A program made the position numbers and the translations under genes. Below the pieces are notes generated by a model that was given only the letters and a program-made list of their open reading frames with translations, ran no database searches and had not been told where the DNA came from. From contig DVNH01000022.1 in assembly GCA_018714565.1 (NCBI GenBank), positions 1 to 54,971 of the forward strand: 54,971 nucleotides of DNA, written 5' to 3'. The DNA is from Candidatus Merdicola faecigallinarum (GTDB lineage Bacteria; Bacillota; Clostridia; TANB77; CAG-508). Positions within the stretch are counted from its first letter, which is position 1. Every line of letters starts with the position of its first letter. Below, piece by piece: positions 36,369 through 45,789 of this stretch.

Positions 36369-38021
36369 TTAATTTTCAATGATTCTTACAATTTGTCTTT
36401 CCAATTCTTTTATCTTTTCGCTTAAAGATTCTATTTGACTATCTTGAATACGATCTTCTTTTAGATCCTCTTTTATCATTTCACCCATGTCAGCAACTTC
36501 ATCCTTTAGGATATCTAAACGCTCTAAAATTTGTAATTTAATGTGTTTATTGTCTTTTTGCTTGATTACTTTTTCATCTATAATTCTTTCTATTTTATCT
36601 CCTAATACATAGGTCTCATCATAGTTTGGTATGGTAACTTCTATATTTGTTGTTTCTTCTATTTTTTGTTTTAGTACTTCTTGGCTTTCTGGTTCTCCAT
36701 GAACTAAAAAGATATGTTTTGGTTTTTTTAAAAAAGAATATACAAAATTTAAAAGCCATTCTTGATCCGCATGACCAGAATATCCCTCAATATATTCCAC
36801 ACGAGCATTTACAGCAAATTCTTCTCCAAATATTTTTACCTTCTTTGCTCCATTTACAATGCTATATCCTAATGTTCCTGGTGCTTGATATCCTACAAAA
36901 AGGATTGTACTATTTGGATTCCATATATTATGTTTTAAATGATGTTTGATTCTTCCTACATCACACATTCCGCTTGCAGAAATAATTATGGATGATTCAT
37001 CACTTTCATTTAATGCTTTGGATTCGTCTACTGTTCTTGTAAATTTCAAACCTGGAAATTCAAGTGGATTATCTCCACTTTGCATAATCTTTCTTGTTTC
37101 TTCGTCAAACAAATCCATATTATCTTCAAATACTTCTGTTGCTGAAATTGCAAGTGGGCTATCTACATAAACAGGAACCCTCATAATTTCTTCATATTTT
37201 TTTCTAAATTCTTCGTCCTGTGTTTGTTCTTTTAATTTATCTAATTCAAATAAAATTTCTTGTGTTCTTCCAACTGCAAAAGATGGTATAACAACCGTTC
37301 CTCCCTTTTCTAACGTTTGAGATACAATATCTAAGAAAAGTTCTGCTTTTTGATCATTTTTCATATGTAAGCGATTTCCATAAGTAGATTCCATTACTAA
37401 ATAATCCGCATCCTCAATCATAGTAGGCTCTGCTAAAAGTGGAATATCATTATTTCCAATATCTCCGGAAAATACGATTTTTTCTATTTTTTCTCCTTCT
37501 TTTATCCATATTTCAATAATACTAGATCCTAACATATGTCCAGCATCATTAAATCTAACATGAATATTTTCATCAATATCGATAATTTCATCATATTTTA
37601 TTGGCCTAAATATTTCTAATGATCTTACTGCTTCTTCTGCAGTATATAAAGGTGGAAGTTCTGCTTCACCATTTCTTCTTCTTTTTTTATTTTTCCATTC
37701 AATTTCCATTTCTTGAATATGTCCACTATCTGGTAACATAATTGCGCATAAGTCACAAGTTGCTTTTGTTGCAATAATTGGATTTCGGTACCCTTCTTTA
37801 TATAATTTTGGAATTCTACCAGAATGGTCGATATGAGCATGAGTCAATAACATAAAATCAATCTCATCTATATTAAATGCGAAAGGTTCTTCATTCTCCA
37901 TTTCCTCTGTTGCCTTTCCTTGATACATTCCACAATCCACTAAAAATTTCTTTCCAGCTCCCTCTACCAAAAAGTTAGATCCTGTTACTGTTTTGGTTGC
38001 TCCTAAAAAAGTAACTTTCAT
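36369..38021 (-). CDS. Beta-CASP metallo-beta-lactamase-fold ribonuclease
   Basis: 550 aa with an AAGGAGG site. Zinc motifs are THAHIDHSGRIP (residues 59-70), DAGHMLGS (about 160) and FSGDIGNND (about 187). The beta-CASP part has MESTYGNR and PSFAVGRTQEILFEL, and the RMMBL-type end has YSGHADQEWL and FLVHGEPES. These place it with CPSF73-like nucleases that process RNA. A coiled-coil tail of about 85 residues after the domain is additional. It is downstream of the coiled-coil unknown by 11 bases, likely one operon. Confidence 0.92.
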   Translation of the reverse strand: MKVTFLGATKTVTGSNFLVEGAGKKFLVDCGMYQGKATEEMENEEPFAFNIDEIDFMLLTHAHIDHSGRIPKLYKEGYRNPIIATKATCDLCAIMLPDSGHIQEMEIEWKNKKRRRNGEAELPPLYTAEEAVRSLEIFRPIKYDEIIDIDENIHVRFNDAGHMLGSSIIEIWIKEGEKIEKIVFSGDIGNNDIPLLAEPTMIEDADYLVMESTYGNRLHMKNDQKAELFLDIVSQTLEKGGTVVIPSFAVGRTQEILFELDKLKEQTQDEEFRKKYEEIMRVPVYVDSPLAISATEVFEDNMDLFDEETRKIMQSGDNPLEFPGLKFTRTVDESKALNESDESSIIISASGMCDVGRIKHHLKHNIWNPNSTILFVGYQAPGTLGYSIVNGAKKVKIFGEEFAVNARVEYIEGYSGHADQEWLLNFVYSFLKKPKHIFLVHGEPESQEVLKQKIEETTNIEVTIPNYDETYVLGDKIERIIDEKVIKQKDNKHIKLQILERLDILKDEVADMGEMIKEDLKEDRIQDSQIESLSEKIKELERQIVRIIEN

Positions 38022-38032
38022 ATCTTTCCTCC

Positions 38033-39601
38033 TTATGCAAATACTTTAATTTTTTTATTAAGTTTAATCTCTTTCTTTTTCAATTTATTTTCTATCGTCA
38101 CTACTTTTTCAATATTTTCTTTATCTAAAAATTCTATTCTTATCTCATCCTTTTCCGTTTTTCGGAACATAATTTCTAATTCTTCTAGATCAATTAATCT
38201 TAGTTCAAAAATATGGCTTAATACTTTAAAATTAACTTCCTCTTCATGAGAAACTGTATTAATTAATCTAATATCAATTGCTTTTCGAATTAGTTCTCTT
38301 TGAATCTTATTTATTTTATCCTTTAATTCTTTTAAGTCCTTTATTTGTTTTTTATGATTGTAATATAATAATACATAATAACGAAAAGTTATGATTAGCT
38401 CAATTAACTTTTTCTTTGTATCCGCTCTTCTTAAAAATTCCTCATAACATTCTAAAAATATATTTTGAAATGTAATAAGATCTTCTTCCAAGCTTGCTTT
38501 TTCTTCTAATTTTAATTCTTTAAAAAAATCTAATTCCTGTTTCAAACGATTTACCCTTCGAATATAATTAAAAGGTTGCATCCATTCTGTATATTGTTTC
38601 ATTTGTACTAAAGCTTCTTCTTTTTCTTTTTCTAAAATTTCAGCCAATTCGCTCACACTAAATAGCTTTTCATTTTCTTTTTTGTTTTTATTACGCTTTG
38701 CAAATTCTTTATTTAATAATTCTTTGTCGTTTATTATCTTGTCGATTTTATTTACTTGATTAATTGCTTTTTTCTTTTTACTTGAGATTTCTTCTAAATA
38801 GGTATCCTTTTGTTCTATCTGTTTTAATTCTAATTCTTTTTCCTTCCAATCCTTATTTAGTGCTTCTTTTCTTTTTGAATCTTTATTAAGATAAATCTTA
38901 AAAACAGTACGACTAAACTGTCTCATTAATTTTTCTACTAAATTAATATCAATCGCTTCTTTTAATTTTTCTCTTAACTTTTCTACATAATCTATATCTT
39001 CTTTATGATTTATCCAGTCATTCAAAATTTCACTATTTGTTAAAATTCTAATATTTTGATAAATCAAATTATAAGAAACTTGCTCTATTTCCTGATATGC
39101 TGTATACCAAGACCATCCATTAAAATCTCTCATACACTCAAAAGAATCTGCAATGTGCCCCTTATTTAAGAATTCTTGAATTGCCTTTTCTTCTGTTTTA
39201 TATTTTTCTGGTACATAAATAACTCGTTCTGAAATAGCATAAATCGCTTTTAACAAATCTTTTTCGTTAGGAAAAACCTCAATATATCCTTCTTTCTTCT
39301 TTATTTTATAATGCACACTTTTTTTATCTGAATTTTCACCTTCTTTTAATAATGGTGTTAGAAGCTCAATCTTATTACAATGTTCTTTTACATCTTGAAT
39401 AATTTCCTCCATCATTTCTTGTTTTGAAAGAACATCCATTTTCGTTTTTGCATAATCAGCATATCCATTTTCCATTTTATAAAACATACTAAGAAGAAGA
39501 TTCTTCACATCACTTGAAAAATCTTTTTTTTCTAATATTGTTTCTAATTCATTATTATAGTCTTTCCATTTAAATTTTGCTAAGAATTCTTCTTTTGCCA
39601 T
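38033..39601 (-). CDS. Unknown coiled-coil protein, 522 aa
   Basis: Highly charged, Lys/Glu-rich, all-alpha protein without signal peptide or membrane helix. Long coiled-coil stretches are at about 250-380 and 410-460. A W-rich section is DFNGWSWYTAYQEIEQ (about 160-175). I recognise no family. It precedes the beta-CASP nuclease with an 11-base gap, which is the only functional hint (RNA metabolism), and repeat copy D lies just upstream of its ribosome site. Confidence 0.75.
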   Translation of the reverse strand: MAKEEFLAKFKWKDYNNELETILEKKDFSSDVKNLLLSMFYKMENGYADYAKTKMDVLSKQEMMEEIIQDVKEHCNKIELLTPLLKEGENSDKKSVHYKIKKKEGYIEVFPNEKDLLKAIYAISERVIYVPEKYKTEEKAIQEFLNKGHIADSFECMRDFNGWSWYTAYQEIEQVSYNLIYQNIRILTNSEILNDWINHKEDIDYVEKLREKLKEAIDINLVEKLMRQFSRTVFKIYLNKDSKRKEALNKDWKEKELELKQIEQKDTYLEEISSKKKKAINQVNKIDKIINDKELLNKEFAKRNKNKKENEKLFSVSELAEILEKEKEEALVQMKQYTEWMQPFNYIRRVNRLKQELDFFKELKLEEKASLEEDLITFQNIFLECYEEFLRRADTKKKLIELIITFRYYVLLYYNHKKQIKDLKELKDKINKIQRELIRKAIDIRLINTVSHEEEVNFKVLSHIFELRLIDLEELEIMFRKTEKDEIRIEFLDKENIEKVVTIENKLKKKEIKLNKKIKVFA

Positions 39602-39633
39602 TTTTCTCTCCTTCTTTAGTATTTTCTCTTTTT

Positions 39634-39710
39634 GCTTTGCAATCGCACACTTAAGGTAACTTAACCTTGTTGCTTCAGAAAAATCTATCGATTTTTCCTA
39701 TGCAATAAAA
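39634..39710 (+). repeat. Dispersed structured repeat, copy D (5'-truncated)
   Basis: Starts within the second hairpin (left arm lost) and continues to the end. The third hairpin is GAAAAATC/GATTTTTC like copy C1, with outer TTGC/GCAA. Lies between the ftsK stop and the next gene. Confidence 0.85.
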
Positions 39711-39725
39711 AAATGAATGATAGGA

Positions 39726-42128
39726 TTAATCTAGAGAATCGATTTGATTTCCCATTTTTAATTCTTCTAATCTTTCTTTTGTCATTAAAACTTCTCTTGG
39801 TTTACTTCCTTGGTATCCCGAAATAATTCCTCTTTCTTCCATTTGATCAATAATTCTTCCAGCTCTTGCATATCCTACTTTAAATCTTCTTTGAATAAAA
39901 GAAGTAGATGCTTGTCCTGTTTCTACTACCGTATCAATTGCTTCCATTAATAATGGATCCGTATCGTCATCGTCTTCCATTTGTTCTAACTCTTTATCTG
40001 TTGAATTTGCTTTTTCAATTGATTCAATAATATCTTCGTTATACGTTGCTTCTCCTCCATTGGATTTTAAATAATCTACTATTTTTTCTACCTCTTTATC
40101 AGAAACAAAAGCACCTTGTACTCTTGTTGGTTTTGATGCTCCAGATGGATAAAATAGCATATCCCCTTTACCTAATAGTTTTTCTGCACCTACCATATCT
40201 AATATAGTTCTTGAGTCTACTTGAGAAGATACCGCAAACGCAATTCTCGATGGAATATTTGCTTTAATAATTCCCGTAATAACATCTACAGATGGTCTTT
40301 GTGTTGCAATTACTAAATGCATTCCAGCGGCTCTCGCCATTTGTGCTAATCTACAAATTGCATCTTCTACATCTTTTGCAGCTACCATCATAAGATCTGC
40401 AAGTTCATCAATAATAATTACAATTTGAGGAAGTTTTCCTGTCCCGCCTTCTTTTTCTATGGCATCATTATAACCTTTTACATCTCTTACTCCCTTGCTT
40501 GCAAATAAACTGTAACGATTTACCATTTCTTGTACAGCCCATGCTAGTGCTCCTGCTGCTCTTTTTGGATCTGTTACTACTGGAATTAGTAAATGTGGAA
40601 TTCCATTATATACAGATAATTCTACTACTTTTGGATCTACCATCAATAATTTTACTTCATTTGGCTTTGCTTTATAAATAATGCTAGTAATTAAAGTATT
40701 AATACAAACACTCTTTCCAGAACCTGTACTTCCTGCGATTAATACGTGTGGCATTTTTGCAATATCAGTTACTACTTCTTCTCCTGCAACATCTTTTCCT
40801 AAGGCAAATGCTAATTTCGATTTATGTTCAATAAATTTTTCGGTTTCAATAATATCTCTTAAATGCACAATTTCATTTTCTTTATTTGGAATTTCAATTC
40901 CTACTGCTTGTTTTCCTGGAATCGGTGCTTCTATACGAATACTTTCTGCTGCTAAGTTTAAAGCAATATCATCTGCTAAATTTGCAATTTTACTAACTCT
41001 TACTCCTTCTGCTGGTTTAATTTCGTATCGAGTAATTGCAGGCCCCACGGAAACATTCTCTACCTTTGCCGAAACGCCAAAACTATATAGCGTTTTTTGT
41101 AATTTGGTTGCAGTATCTGCTAATGCCTTCTTTCCTCCTTTTATAACTCTTCCTTCTCCTTCACTTAAGAACTCAATTGGAGGAAATTCATAATGCTCTT
41201 CCTCTGTTGTTAATGTGTGCTCTAACACCAATACCTCTTTTGTTTTTTCTTCTTTTTGTTCTTGTTCTTGTTTAAATAAATTTGCTTCTATCGTATTTGG
41301 ATGTGCTACCTCTTGCTCTTTACTTTCTTTTGTTAATGGAACTAAATCATCTTTATCCTGTTTATATTTTTTTCTATTTGGTTCTCTTTCATTTAAATTA
41401 ATTGTTATCTGATCTTCCATTGGAAGTTCTATTTCTTCTTTTTCTTGTTTTTGTATTTTTTCTTTTTGTTTCTTTTTACGTTTCTCTTTTTTGTTTTCTA
41501 CTAAAATTTCATCCGATTCCTCTTCATCATCTTCTTCGTATCTTTCTTCTCTTCTTTCCTTCCAATTTTCTATCATCTCTCTTATCATTTCTACTGGTTT
41601 AATACCAAAGATAAAAATAAGATTAATCATTGCAATTCCCGCTGTTAAAATAACAGCTCCTGCCGTTCCTATTAGGTTGGTAAGCGGAACAGCAACAAGT
41701 GCTCCGATAATTCCCCCTCCAAGATTTACACTTCCTAGATTATATGCTTCTGCTAAAATTTGATCAATTTCTCCATTTAAATTAATTTTTCCTTTTGAAA
41801 TTTGGTAAACCGATAATATACTTGCAACACATATTAAGAAAATAATATATTGCATCCCTTTTCCTACTTGCTTTGATTGCTCTTCTTTTGCTGTATAAAT
41901 TGCAAGTACAAAGCATCCAATTGGCAGGATATATTTCATCCATCCCATAATTCCACCTAGAATTGGGCTTAAATGTTCTCCCACCCATCCAGCTTTTGTA
42001 TAGATTAATACTGCTAAAAGAATACTAATTACAATCATTACAACAACCAGAATATTTTTGTCTACATTATTTTTTCTTTTTCTATGTTTTGATGTATTAG
42101 AAGTTTTTGCTCTTCTTGCTTTCACCAT
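39726..42128 (-). CDS. FtsK/SpoIIIE DNA translocase
   Basis: Membrane-anchored DNA pump acting at the division septum, and in sporulation if the organism sporulates. 800 aa from the ATG at 42128 (GGGGGA site) rather than the upstream ATG at 42152. Four N-terminal helices (about residues 22-170), an acidic/basic linker (175-300), the motor with Walker A AGSTGSGKSVC and Walker B IVIIIDELADLMM, and a C-terminal gamma winged-helix (TSFIQRRFKVGYARAGRIID). The length fits SpoIIIE. Which of the two names applies cannot be told from sequence alone. Confidence 0.95.
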   Translation of the reverse strand: MVKARRAKTSNTSKHRKRKNNVDKNILVVVMIVISILLAVLIYTKAGWVGEHLSPILGGIMGWMKYILPIGCFVLAIYTAKEEQSKQVGKGMQYIIFLICVASILSVYQISKGKINLNGEIDQILAEAYNLGSVNLGGGIIGALVAVPLTNLIGTAGAVILTAGIAMINLIFIFGIKPVEMIREMIENWKERREERYEEDDEEESDEILVENKKEKRKKKQKEKIQKQEKEEIELPMEDQITINLNEREPNRKKYKQDKDDLVPLTKESKEQEVAHPNTIEANLFKQEQEQKEEKTKEVLVLEHTLTTEEEHYEFPPIEFLSEGEGRVIKGGKKALADTATKLQKTLYSFGVSAKVENVSVGPAITRYEIKPAEGVRVSKIANLADDIALNLAAESIRIEAPIPGKQAVGIEIPNKENEIVHLRDIIETEKFIEHKSKLAFALGKDVAGEEVVTDIAKMPHVLIAGSTGSGKSVCINTLITSIIYKAKPNEVKLLMVDPKVVELSVYNGIPHLLIPVVTDPKRAAGALAWAVQEMVNRYSLFASKGVRDVKGYNDAIEKEGGTGKLPQIVIIIDELADLMMVAAKDVEDAICRLAQMARAAGMHLVIATQRPSVDVITGIIKANIPSRIAFAVSSQVDSRTILDMVGAEKLLGKGDMLFYPSGASKPTRVQGAFVSDKEVEKIVDYLKSNGGEATYNEDIIESIEKANSTDKELEQMEDDDDTDPLLMEAIDTVVETGQASTSFIQRRFKVGYARAGRIIDQMEERGIISGYQGSKPREVLMTKERLEELKMGNQIDSLD

Positions 42129-42156
42129 TGTTTTTTCCCCCATTTTTATCATTTAA

Positions 42157-42218
42157 AAAAGTCAGATGCCGTAAATCAATTTATCATTGATTCTATTTTT
42201 CTCCGACCCCTGACTTTT
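42157..42218 (-). terminator. Terminator ahead of ftsK
   Basis: AAAAGTCAG (42157-42165) pairs with CTGACTTTT (42210-42218) enclosing a second small stem (AATCAA/TTGATT). A T-run follows on the minus strand. It ends transcription from the coiled-coil gene just before ftsK. Confidence 0.7.
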
Positions 42219-42226
42219 CTTACTTT

Positions 42227-42664
42227 CTATTTTAATTCTTTACGATTATTTTGAATAATTTTTAATGAATCCTCTAAAACAACTTCTATACTTTGTAAAA
42301 TACTGTCAGCATAATCCTTTGTTCCTTTTGAAATTTCTCTTGACATTTCATTTGCTGTTTCAATAATTTGTGCTTTTTGTTCATATGCTTTTCTTGTAAT
42401 TTCGTGCTCGTCTATCATAGAAATAATTCTATTTTCTGCTTCCTTTACAATATCGTCAGCTTCTTTTTGTGCTTCTACTAAAATTCTTTGTCTTTCTTCT
42501 TTTACCCATTTTGCCTGTTTTAGTTCATCCGGAAGTTTTAAACGGATTTCTTTTATGATCTCTAATATTTCTTCTTTATTTACCACACCTTTTTCTGTAA
42601 AAGGTATTTTTTTACTATTCTCTAATATATCTTCTAACGTTTCCAATAATGTAAAGATCTCCAT
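42227..42664 (-). CDS. Coiled-coil protein, ATP synthase B/DivIVA-like helix
   Basis: 145 aa, cytoplasmic. One long amphipathic helix (about residues 50-110, AKWVKEERQRILVEAQKEADDIVKEAENRIIS) like the stalk of ATP synthase subunit b or DivIVA. It often lies next to rsmD in clostridia and is annotated there simply as 'ATPase'; no nucleotide motif is visible, so I do not use that name. It follows rsmD by four bases. A role in division or septum architecture is a guess from the neighbours. Confidence 0.7.
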   Translation of the reverse strand: MEIFTLLETLEDILENSKKIPFTEKGVVNKEEILEIIKEIRLKLPDELKQAKWVKEERQRILVEAQKEADDIVKEAENRIISMIDEHEITRKAYEQKAQIIETANEMSREISKGTKDYADSILQSIEVVLEDSLKIIQNNRKELK

Positions 42665-42668
42665 TGTC

Positions 42669-43223
42669 TTACCCCTTTCGTATAAATAAGAGTTCTACTC
42701 TCCCATATTTTTTCTGTTTATAAATTTCGATTGGCATATTAAGCATATTTAATTCTTCTATTACTTGCTTTGCATTGTCTGTTTCTATAACAATACTTCC
42801 TTCTGACTTCAATAAATCTTTTTTTATGATTATTTCTACTGCCTCTTTTGCAAAACTAGAAGCATATGGCGGATCAATGTAAATAAAATCAAATTTCTCT
42901 ATTTGTTTTTCTAAACAACTTTTAAAATTTTCTTGCAAAATAATAATTTTATCTTGCATTTTCGTTTTTTCTACATTTTTTCGTATAATATTAATTGCTT
43001 CTTTTGAAGTATCACATAAAAATGCTTTTTTCGCTCCTCGGCTAATGAATTCTATTCCAATTGCGCCACTACCAGAAAATAAATCTAATATGGTTGCATC
43101 TTTAATTTGCATATTAATCATATTGAATAGAGACTCTTTTACTCTATCTAATGTAGGGCGTGTCTGATTTCCTTCTAAGGTATATAATTTAGTTCCTCTT
43201 GCTGTTCCGCTAATCACTCTCAT
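42669..43223 (-). CDS. rsmD: 16S rRNA (guanine-966 N2)-methyltransferase
   Basis: Methylates G966 of 16S rRNA using SAM. 184 aa. N-terminal MRVISGTARGTKL, SAM site LDLFSGSGAIGIEFISRGA (about 45-63), and the catalytic DPPY (in FIYIDPPYAS, about 115). The start has an AGAGGT site. The operon context with the coiled-coil gene is usual for clostridia. Confidence 0.95.
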   Translation of the reverse strand: MRVISGTARGTKLYTLEGNQTRPTLDRVKESLFNMINMQIKDATILDLFSGSGAIGIEFISRGAKKAFLCDTSKEAINIIRKNVEKTKMQDKIIILQENFKSCLEKQIEKFDFIYIDPPYASSFAKEAVEIIIKKDLLKSEGSIVIETDNAKQVIEELNMLNMPIEIYKQKKYGRVELLFIRKG

Positions 43224-43325
43224 ATACAGTACCTCTTTATTCTATCCCTATTTTATTCTATATTTTTAATATGTCAAGATTATTCATAGAAATGTAATAT
43301 ACATTTAACAGTTTTGTAAAAAAAA

Positions 43326-43365
43326 GAAAAGCAATTAAATATGTTGCCATCATTTAATTTGCTTT
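43326..43365 (-). terminator. Terminator after divIVA
   Basis: AAAAGCAATTAAAT (43326-43339) pairs with ATTTAATTTGCTTTT (43351-43365) with one bulged base; 24 bases past the divIVA stop. Confidence 0.75.
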
Positions 43366-43388
43366 TACTATTTTTCTCTTATTTTTCT

Positions 43389-43841
43389 TTAGTCGTCTTT
43401 ATTAATATCTTTTAATAATTCTAATTGTGAAATAAGAAGTGCTTCCATTTTTGCTTTATATATATCAAATTGTTTTTTTACATCTTCTAATTCTTTACGT
43501 TTAATTACAATCTCTTGTTCTAGATCATCTACTGTTTTTTGTGCATTTCCTTTTGCATCATTTACAATTTGTTCCGCTTGTTGTCTTGCTACTTTTTTCA
43601 CTTCTTCTGCTGTAGATTGAGCCATAATTAATGTACTTTGTAAAGTAGATTCTATATTTTTATAATGTTCCATATCTTTTGTTAATTGCTCGATCTTTGC
43701 TCTAGACTCATTACTTTCTTTATATGCTTTTTCATAATCTGCAGTTAATTCATCTAAAAAATCATCTACTTCTTCTACACTATATCCATTCATCATTTGC
43801 TTTGAAAATTTTTTGTTTTCTATATCTAATGGGGTAAGCAT
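43389..43841 (-). CDS. divIVA: DivIVA cell-division/polarity protein
   Basis: 150 aa coiled-coil protein that binds curved membrane at septum and poles. The N-terminal lipid-binding domain MLTPLDIENKKFSKQMMNGY (residues 1-20) and EVDDFLDELTADYEKAY are diagnostic. Two ATGs are adjacent; the second (43841) has the proper seven-base spacing from GGAGG and gives the conserved MLTPLDI start, so the upstream frame extension to 43880 is not used. Confidence 0.95.
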   Translation of the reverse strand: MLTPLDIENKKFSKQMMNGYSVEEVDDFLDELTADYEKAYKESNESRAKIEQLTKDMEHYKNIESTLQSTLIMAQSTAEEVKKVARQQAEQIVNDAKGNAQKTVDDLEQEIVIKRKELEDVKKQFDIYKAKMEALLISQLELLKDINKDD

Positions 43842-43867
43842 CATTACTCCTCCTTTTATTATCCTTA

Positions 43868-43901
43868 AATAAAAGGACACTACGCACCGTGTCCTTTTAT
43901 T
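43868..43901. terminator. Hairpin between sepF and divIVA
   Basis: AATAAAAGGACAC (43868-43880) pairs with GTGTCCTTTTATT (43889-43901) with an eight-base loop. It immediately follows the sepF stop. It also lies 20 bases before the divIVA ribosome site. Confidence 0.7.
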
Positions 43902-44384
43902 CTAATTATTATTTTTTAACCATGAAACAGATAATCTATTTTTGATTTCTTCTCTAGCCATTTCATTTGTTATTTCATAATTATATGGTGCAATTAAAAA
44001 TATTGAATTTGAAACTTTTTGTATATGACCATCTAATGCAAATACGCCTCCACTGATAAAATCAACAATACGTCTTGCAACATCTTTGTTTACATATTCT
44101 AAGTTAACAATAACAGATTTCTTTTCCTTCAAGAAATTACAAATTTCCTCTGATTGTTCAAAAGTTGTTGGTTGTGATATTACCATTTTTATTTGTTGGG
44201 TTTGTGGCATAGCAACCACTTTATTTTTCTTTCCTAAATTTCCAAATATTTTTTTATCTTCATTTTCTTCCGTTTCTTCATATTCTTCATAATTAGCTTC
44301 TTCTTCTAATTCTTCTTCATCTGCTGCTCTTTCTGGATCCATTCCAAATAAGTCCCAAACCTTGTTCATGATAGCTCCTGCCAT
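43902..44384 (-). CDS. sepF: SepF, FtsZ-membrane anchor
   Basis: 160 aa. The N-terminal amphipathic membrane-binding helix MAGAIMNKVWDLFGM, an acidic linker (Glu-rich, residues 22-45), and the SepF core (about 60-150: KMVISQPTTFEQSEEICNFLKEKKSVIVNLE...RRIVDFISGGVFALDG) are all present. An AGGAGG site precedes the ATG at 44384. Downstream in order is divIVA, the usual pairing. Confidence 0.95.
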   Translation of the reverse strand: MAGAIMNKVWDLFGMDPERAADEEELEEEANYEEYEETEENEDKKIFGNLGKKNKVVAMPQTQQIKMVISQPTTFEQSEEICNFLKEKKSVIVNLEYVNKDVARRIVDFISGGVFALDGHIQKVSNSIFLIAPYNYEITNEMAREEIKNRLSVSWLKNNN

Positions 44385-44514
44385 TTAAAAAACCTCCTAA
44401 TATTTTACTTCTCATTCGTAGTATTTGCATATAGTATCTATCTTTTTTTATTTCTTGTCAATACTTTTTCAAGTTGTAATCTTTTTTTAATTTCTTTGTA
44501 ATATTATTGTAATA

Positions 44515-45789
44515 TTATTCTATTTTTGTAGGATCTGGTTTTGTTAAGATTTCATCATAAAGAGTAATATTTTTATTCGATCTTATTTGACTAGAGCTAA
44601 ATCCAAGCTCTTTTAATTCTTCCATATCATAATTTCCAATAATAGAATAAGTATCATTCTTTCGCTTTATTTTTACTAATATTTTATCTAAATACCCAGC
44701 TCTGTTACGTACTACATACGATAAGTTGTTTTCTTCAAGAATAGCTGTATTTGGTACTTTTAATCCTGTGTAACTCCAAAAAATAATATCAAAAGAAATC
44801 TTTCGGTAATGTATTAATTCCTTTACATCTTTTTCTACTTTTAGAATTAATAAAACCTTATCTTCTTGTTCTTGCATATAATATATTTCAGCCGGAATTT
44901 CGTCCGCATTTGATAAACGAATTGTTAGTTTATCCCCTTGTTCTGCTTCATGAGTTTTTTCCTTTTCGATTATTGTTGCAATATAACACACACTATTATC
45001 TACTACTTTTCCACATTCATCGTTACTTGCAATCATTTGCCCTGTTTTTAAATTCAGTCCATCAAAAAATTCTTGGTTGTAACTACTAAATTTATCTGGT
45101 GTCAATACTTCTTCTAGTCCATCCACTTTATAAGAAACAATTCCACTCATTGGGCTTTTTACATCTTCGCTTCCGGAATTCAACTGTGTTTCATAGCCAC
45201 TTCTTTCTTCTATTAATTTTGTTAAATAGGAATTTGCTGGACTTGCTTTTCCTATAATATTTGTTTTTTTGTTCATTAAATCAGCAATCTCTTTTTTATA
45301 CTCTTCTATCTTCTTTATATCGTTCGATTGATAAATTTGTTCTAGTTTGATATCAATTTCTTTTTCAATTGCTTTTATATCACTAGAAAATAGTGTCGTA
45401 TTTTCCTTGCTTTTCGCCTCATCTATTTTTTGATCCAATTCTCTTATTTTTTCTACTAATTCATCTTCTCCTTCTGAATAATAACGAAAAATCGACTCAT
45501 CTTTTGCGGCTTTTTCTCCTTCTGCTTTGATTGGTACAATACCATTTTTATAATTTTCACCTTTTACTACTTTTTCATTTCGAATCACATATCCTTCTGC
45601 AATTTCTTCTAATGACACAGTTCCATCTTCTACCATAAAAACATCCGTTGGATCTGATATTAATTTCCATCCAGAATAAACACTATAACTCACAATTGCA
45701 ATGATCGCAATTGCAATGATTATAATGTGTTTCTTTTTAGCTATATTATGTAGTTTATTTTCCTTCTTTTGTTTTTCTTCTTTATTCAC
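44515..45789 (-). CDS. HlyD-like membrane-fusion protein
   Basis: 424 aa. One membrane helix (residues 22-40), a long coiled-coil hairpin (about 110-195), a lipoyl-like domain around VKSPMSGIVSYKVDG (about 210-225), and beta-barrel segments after. It begins at a GTG that overlaps the miaA stop by four bases. The same kind of gene lies beside sepF in many clostridia, so a role in the division or envelope machinery is likely rather than drug export; no transporter partner is present. Confidence 0.82.
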   Translation of the reverse strand: MNKEEKQKKENKLHNIAKKKHIIIIAIAIIAIVSYSVYSGWKLISDPTDVFMVEDGTVSLEEIAEGYVIRNEKVVKGENYKNGIVPIKAEGEKAAKDESIFRYYSEGEDELVEKIRELDQKIDEAKSKENTTLFSSDIKAIEKEIDIKLEQIYQSNDIKKIEEYKKEIADLMNKKTNIIGKASPANSYLTKLIEERSGYETQLNSGSEDVKSPMSGIVSYKVDGLEEVLTPDKFSSYNQEFFDGLNLKTGQMIASNDECGKVVDNSVCYIATIIEKEKTHEAEQGDKLTIRLSNADEIPAEIYYMQEQEDKVLLILKVEKDVKELIHYRKISFDIIFWSYTGLKVPNTAILEENNLSYVVRNRAGYLDKILVKIKRKNDTYSIIGNYDMEELKELGFSSSQIRSNKNITLYDEILTKPDPTKIE

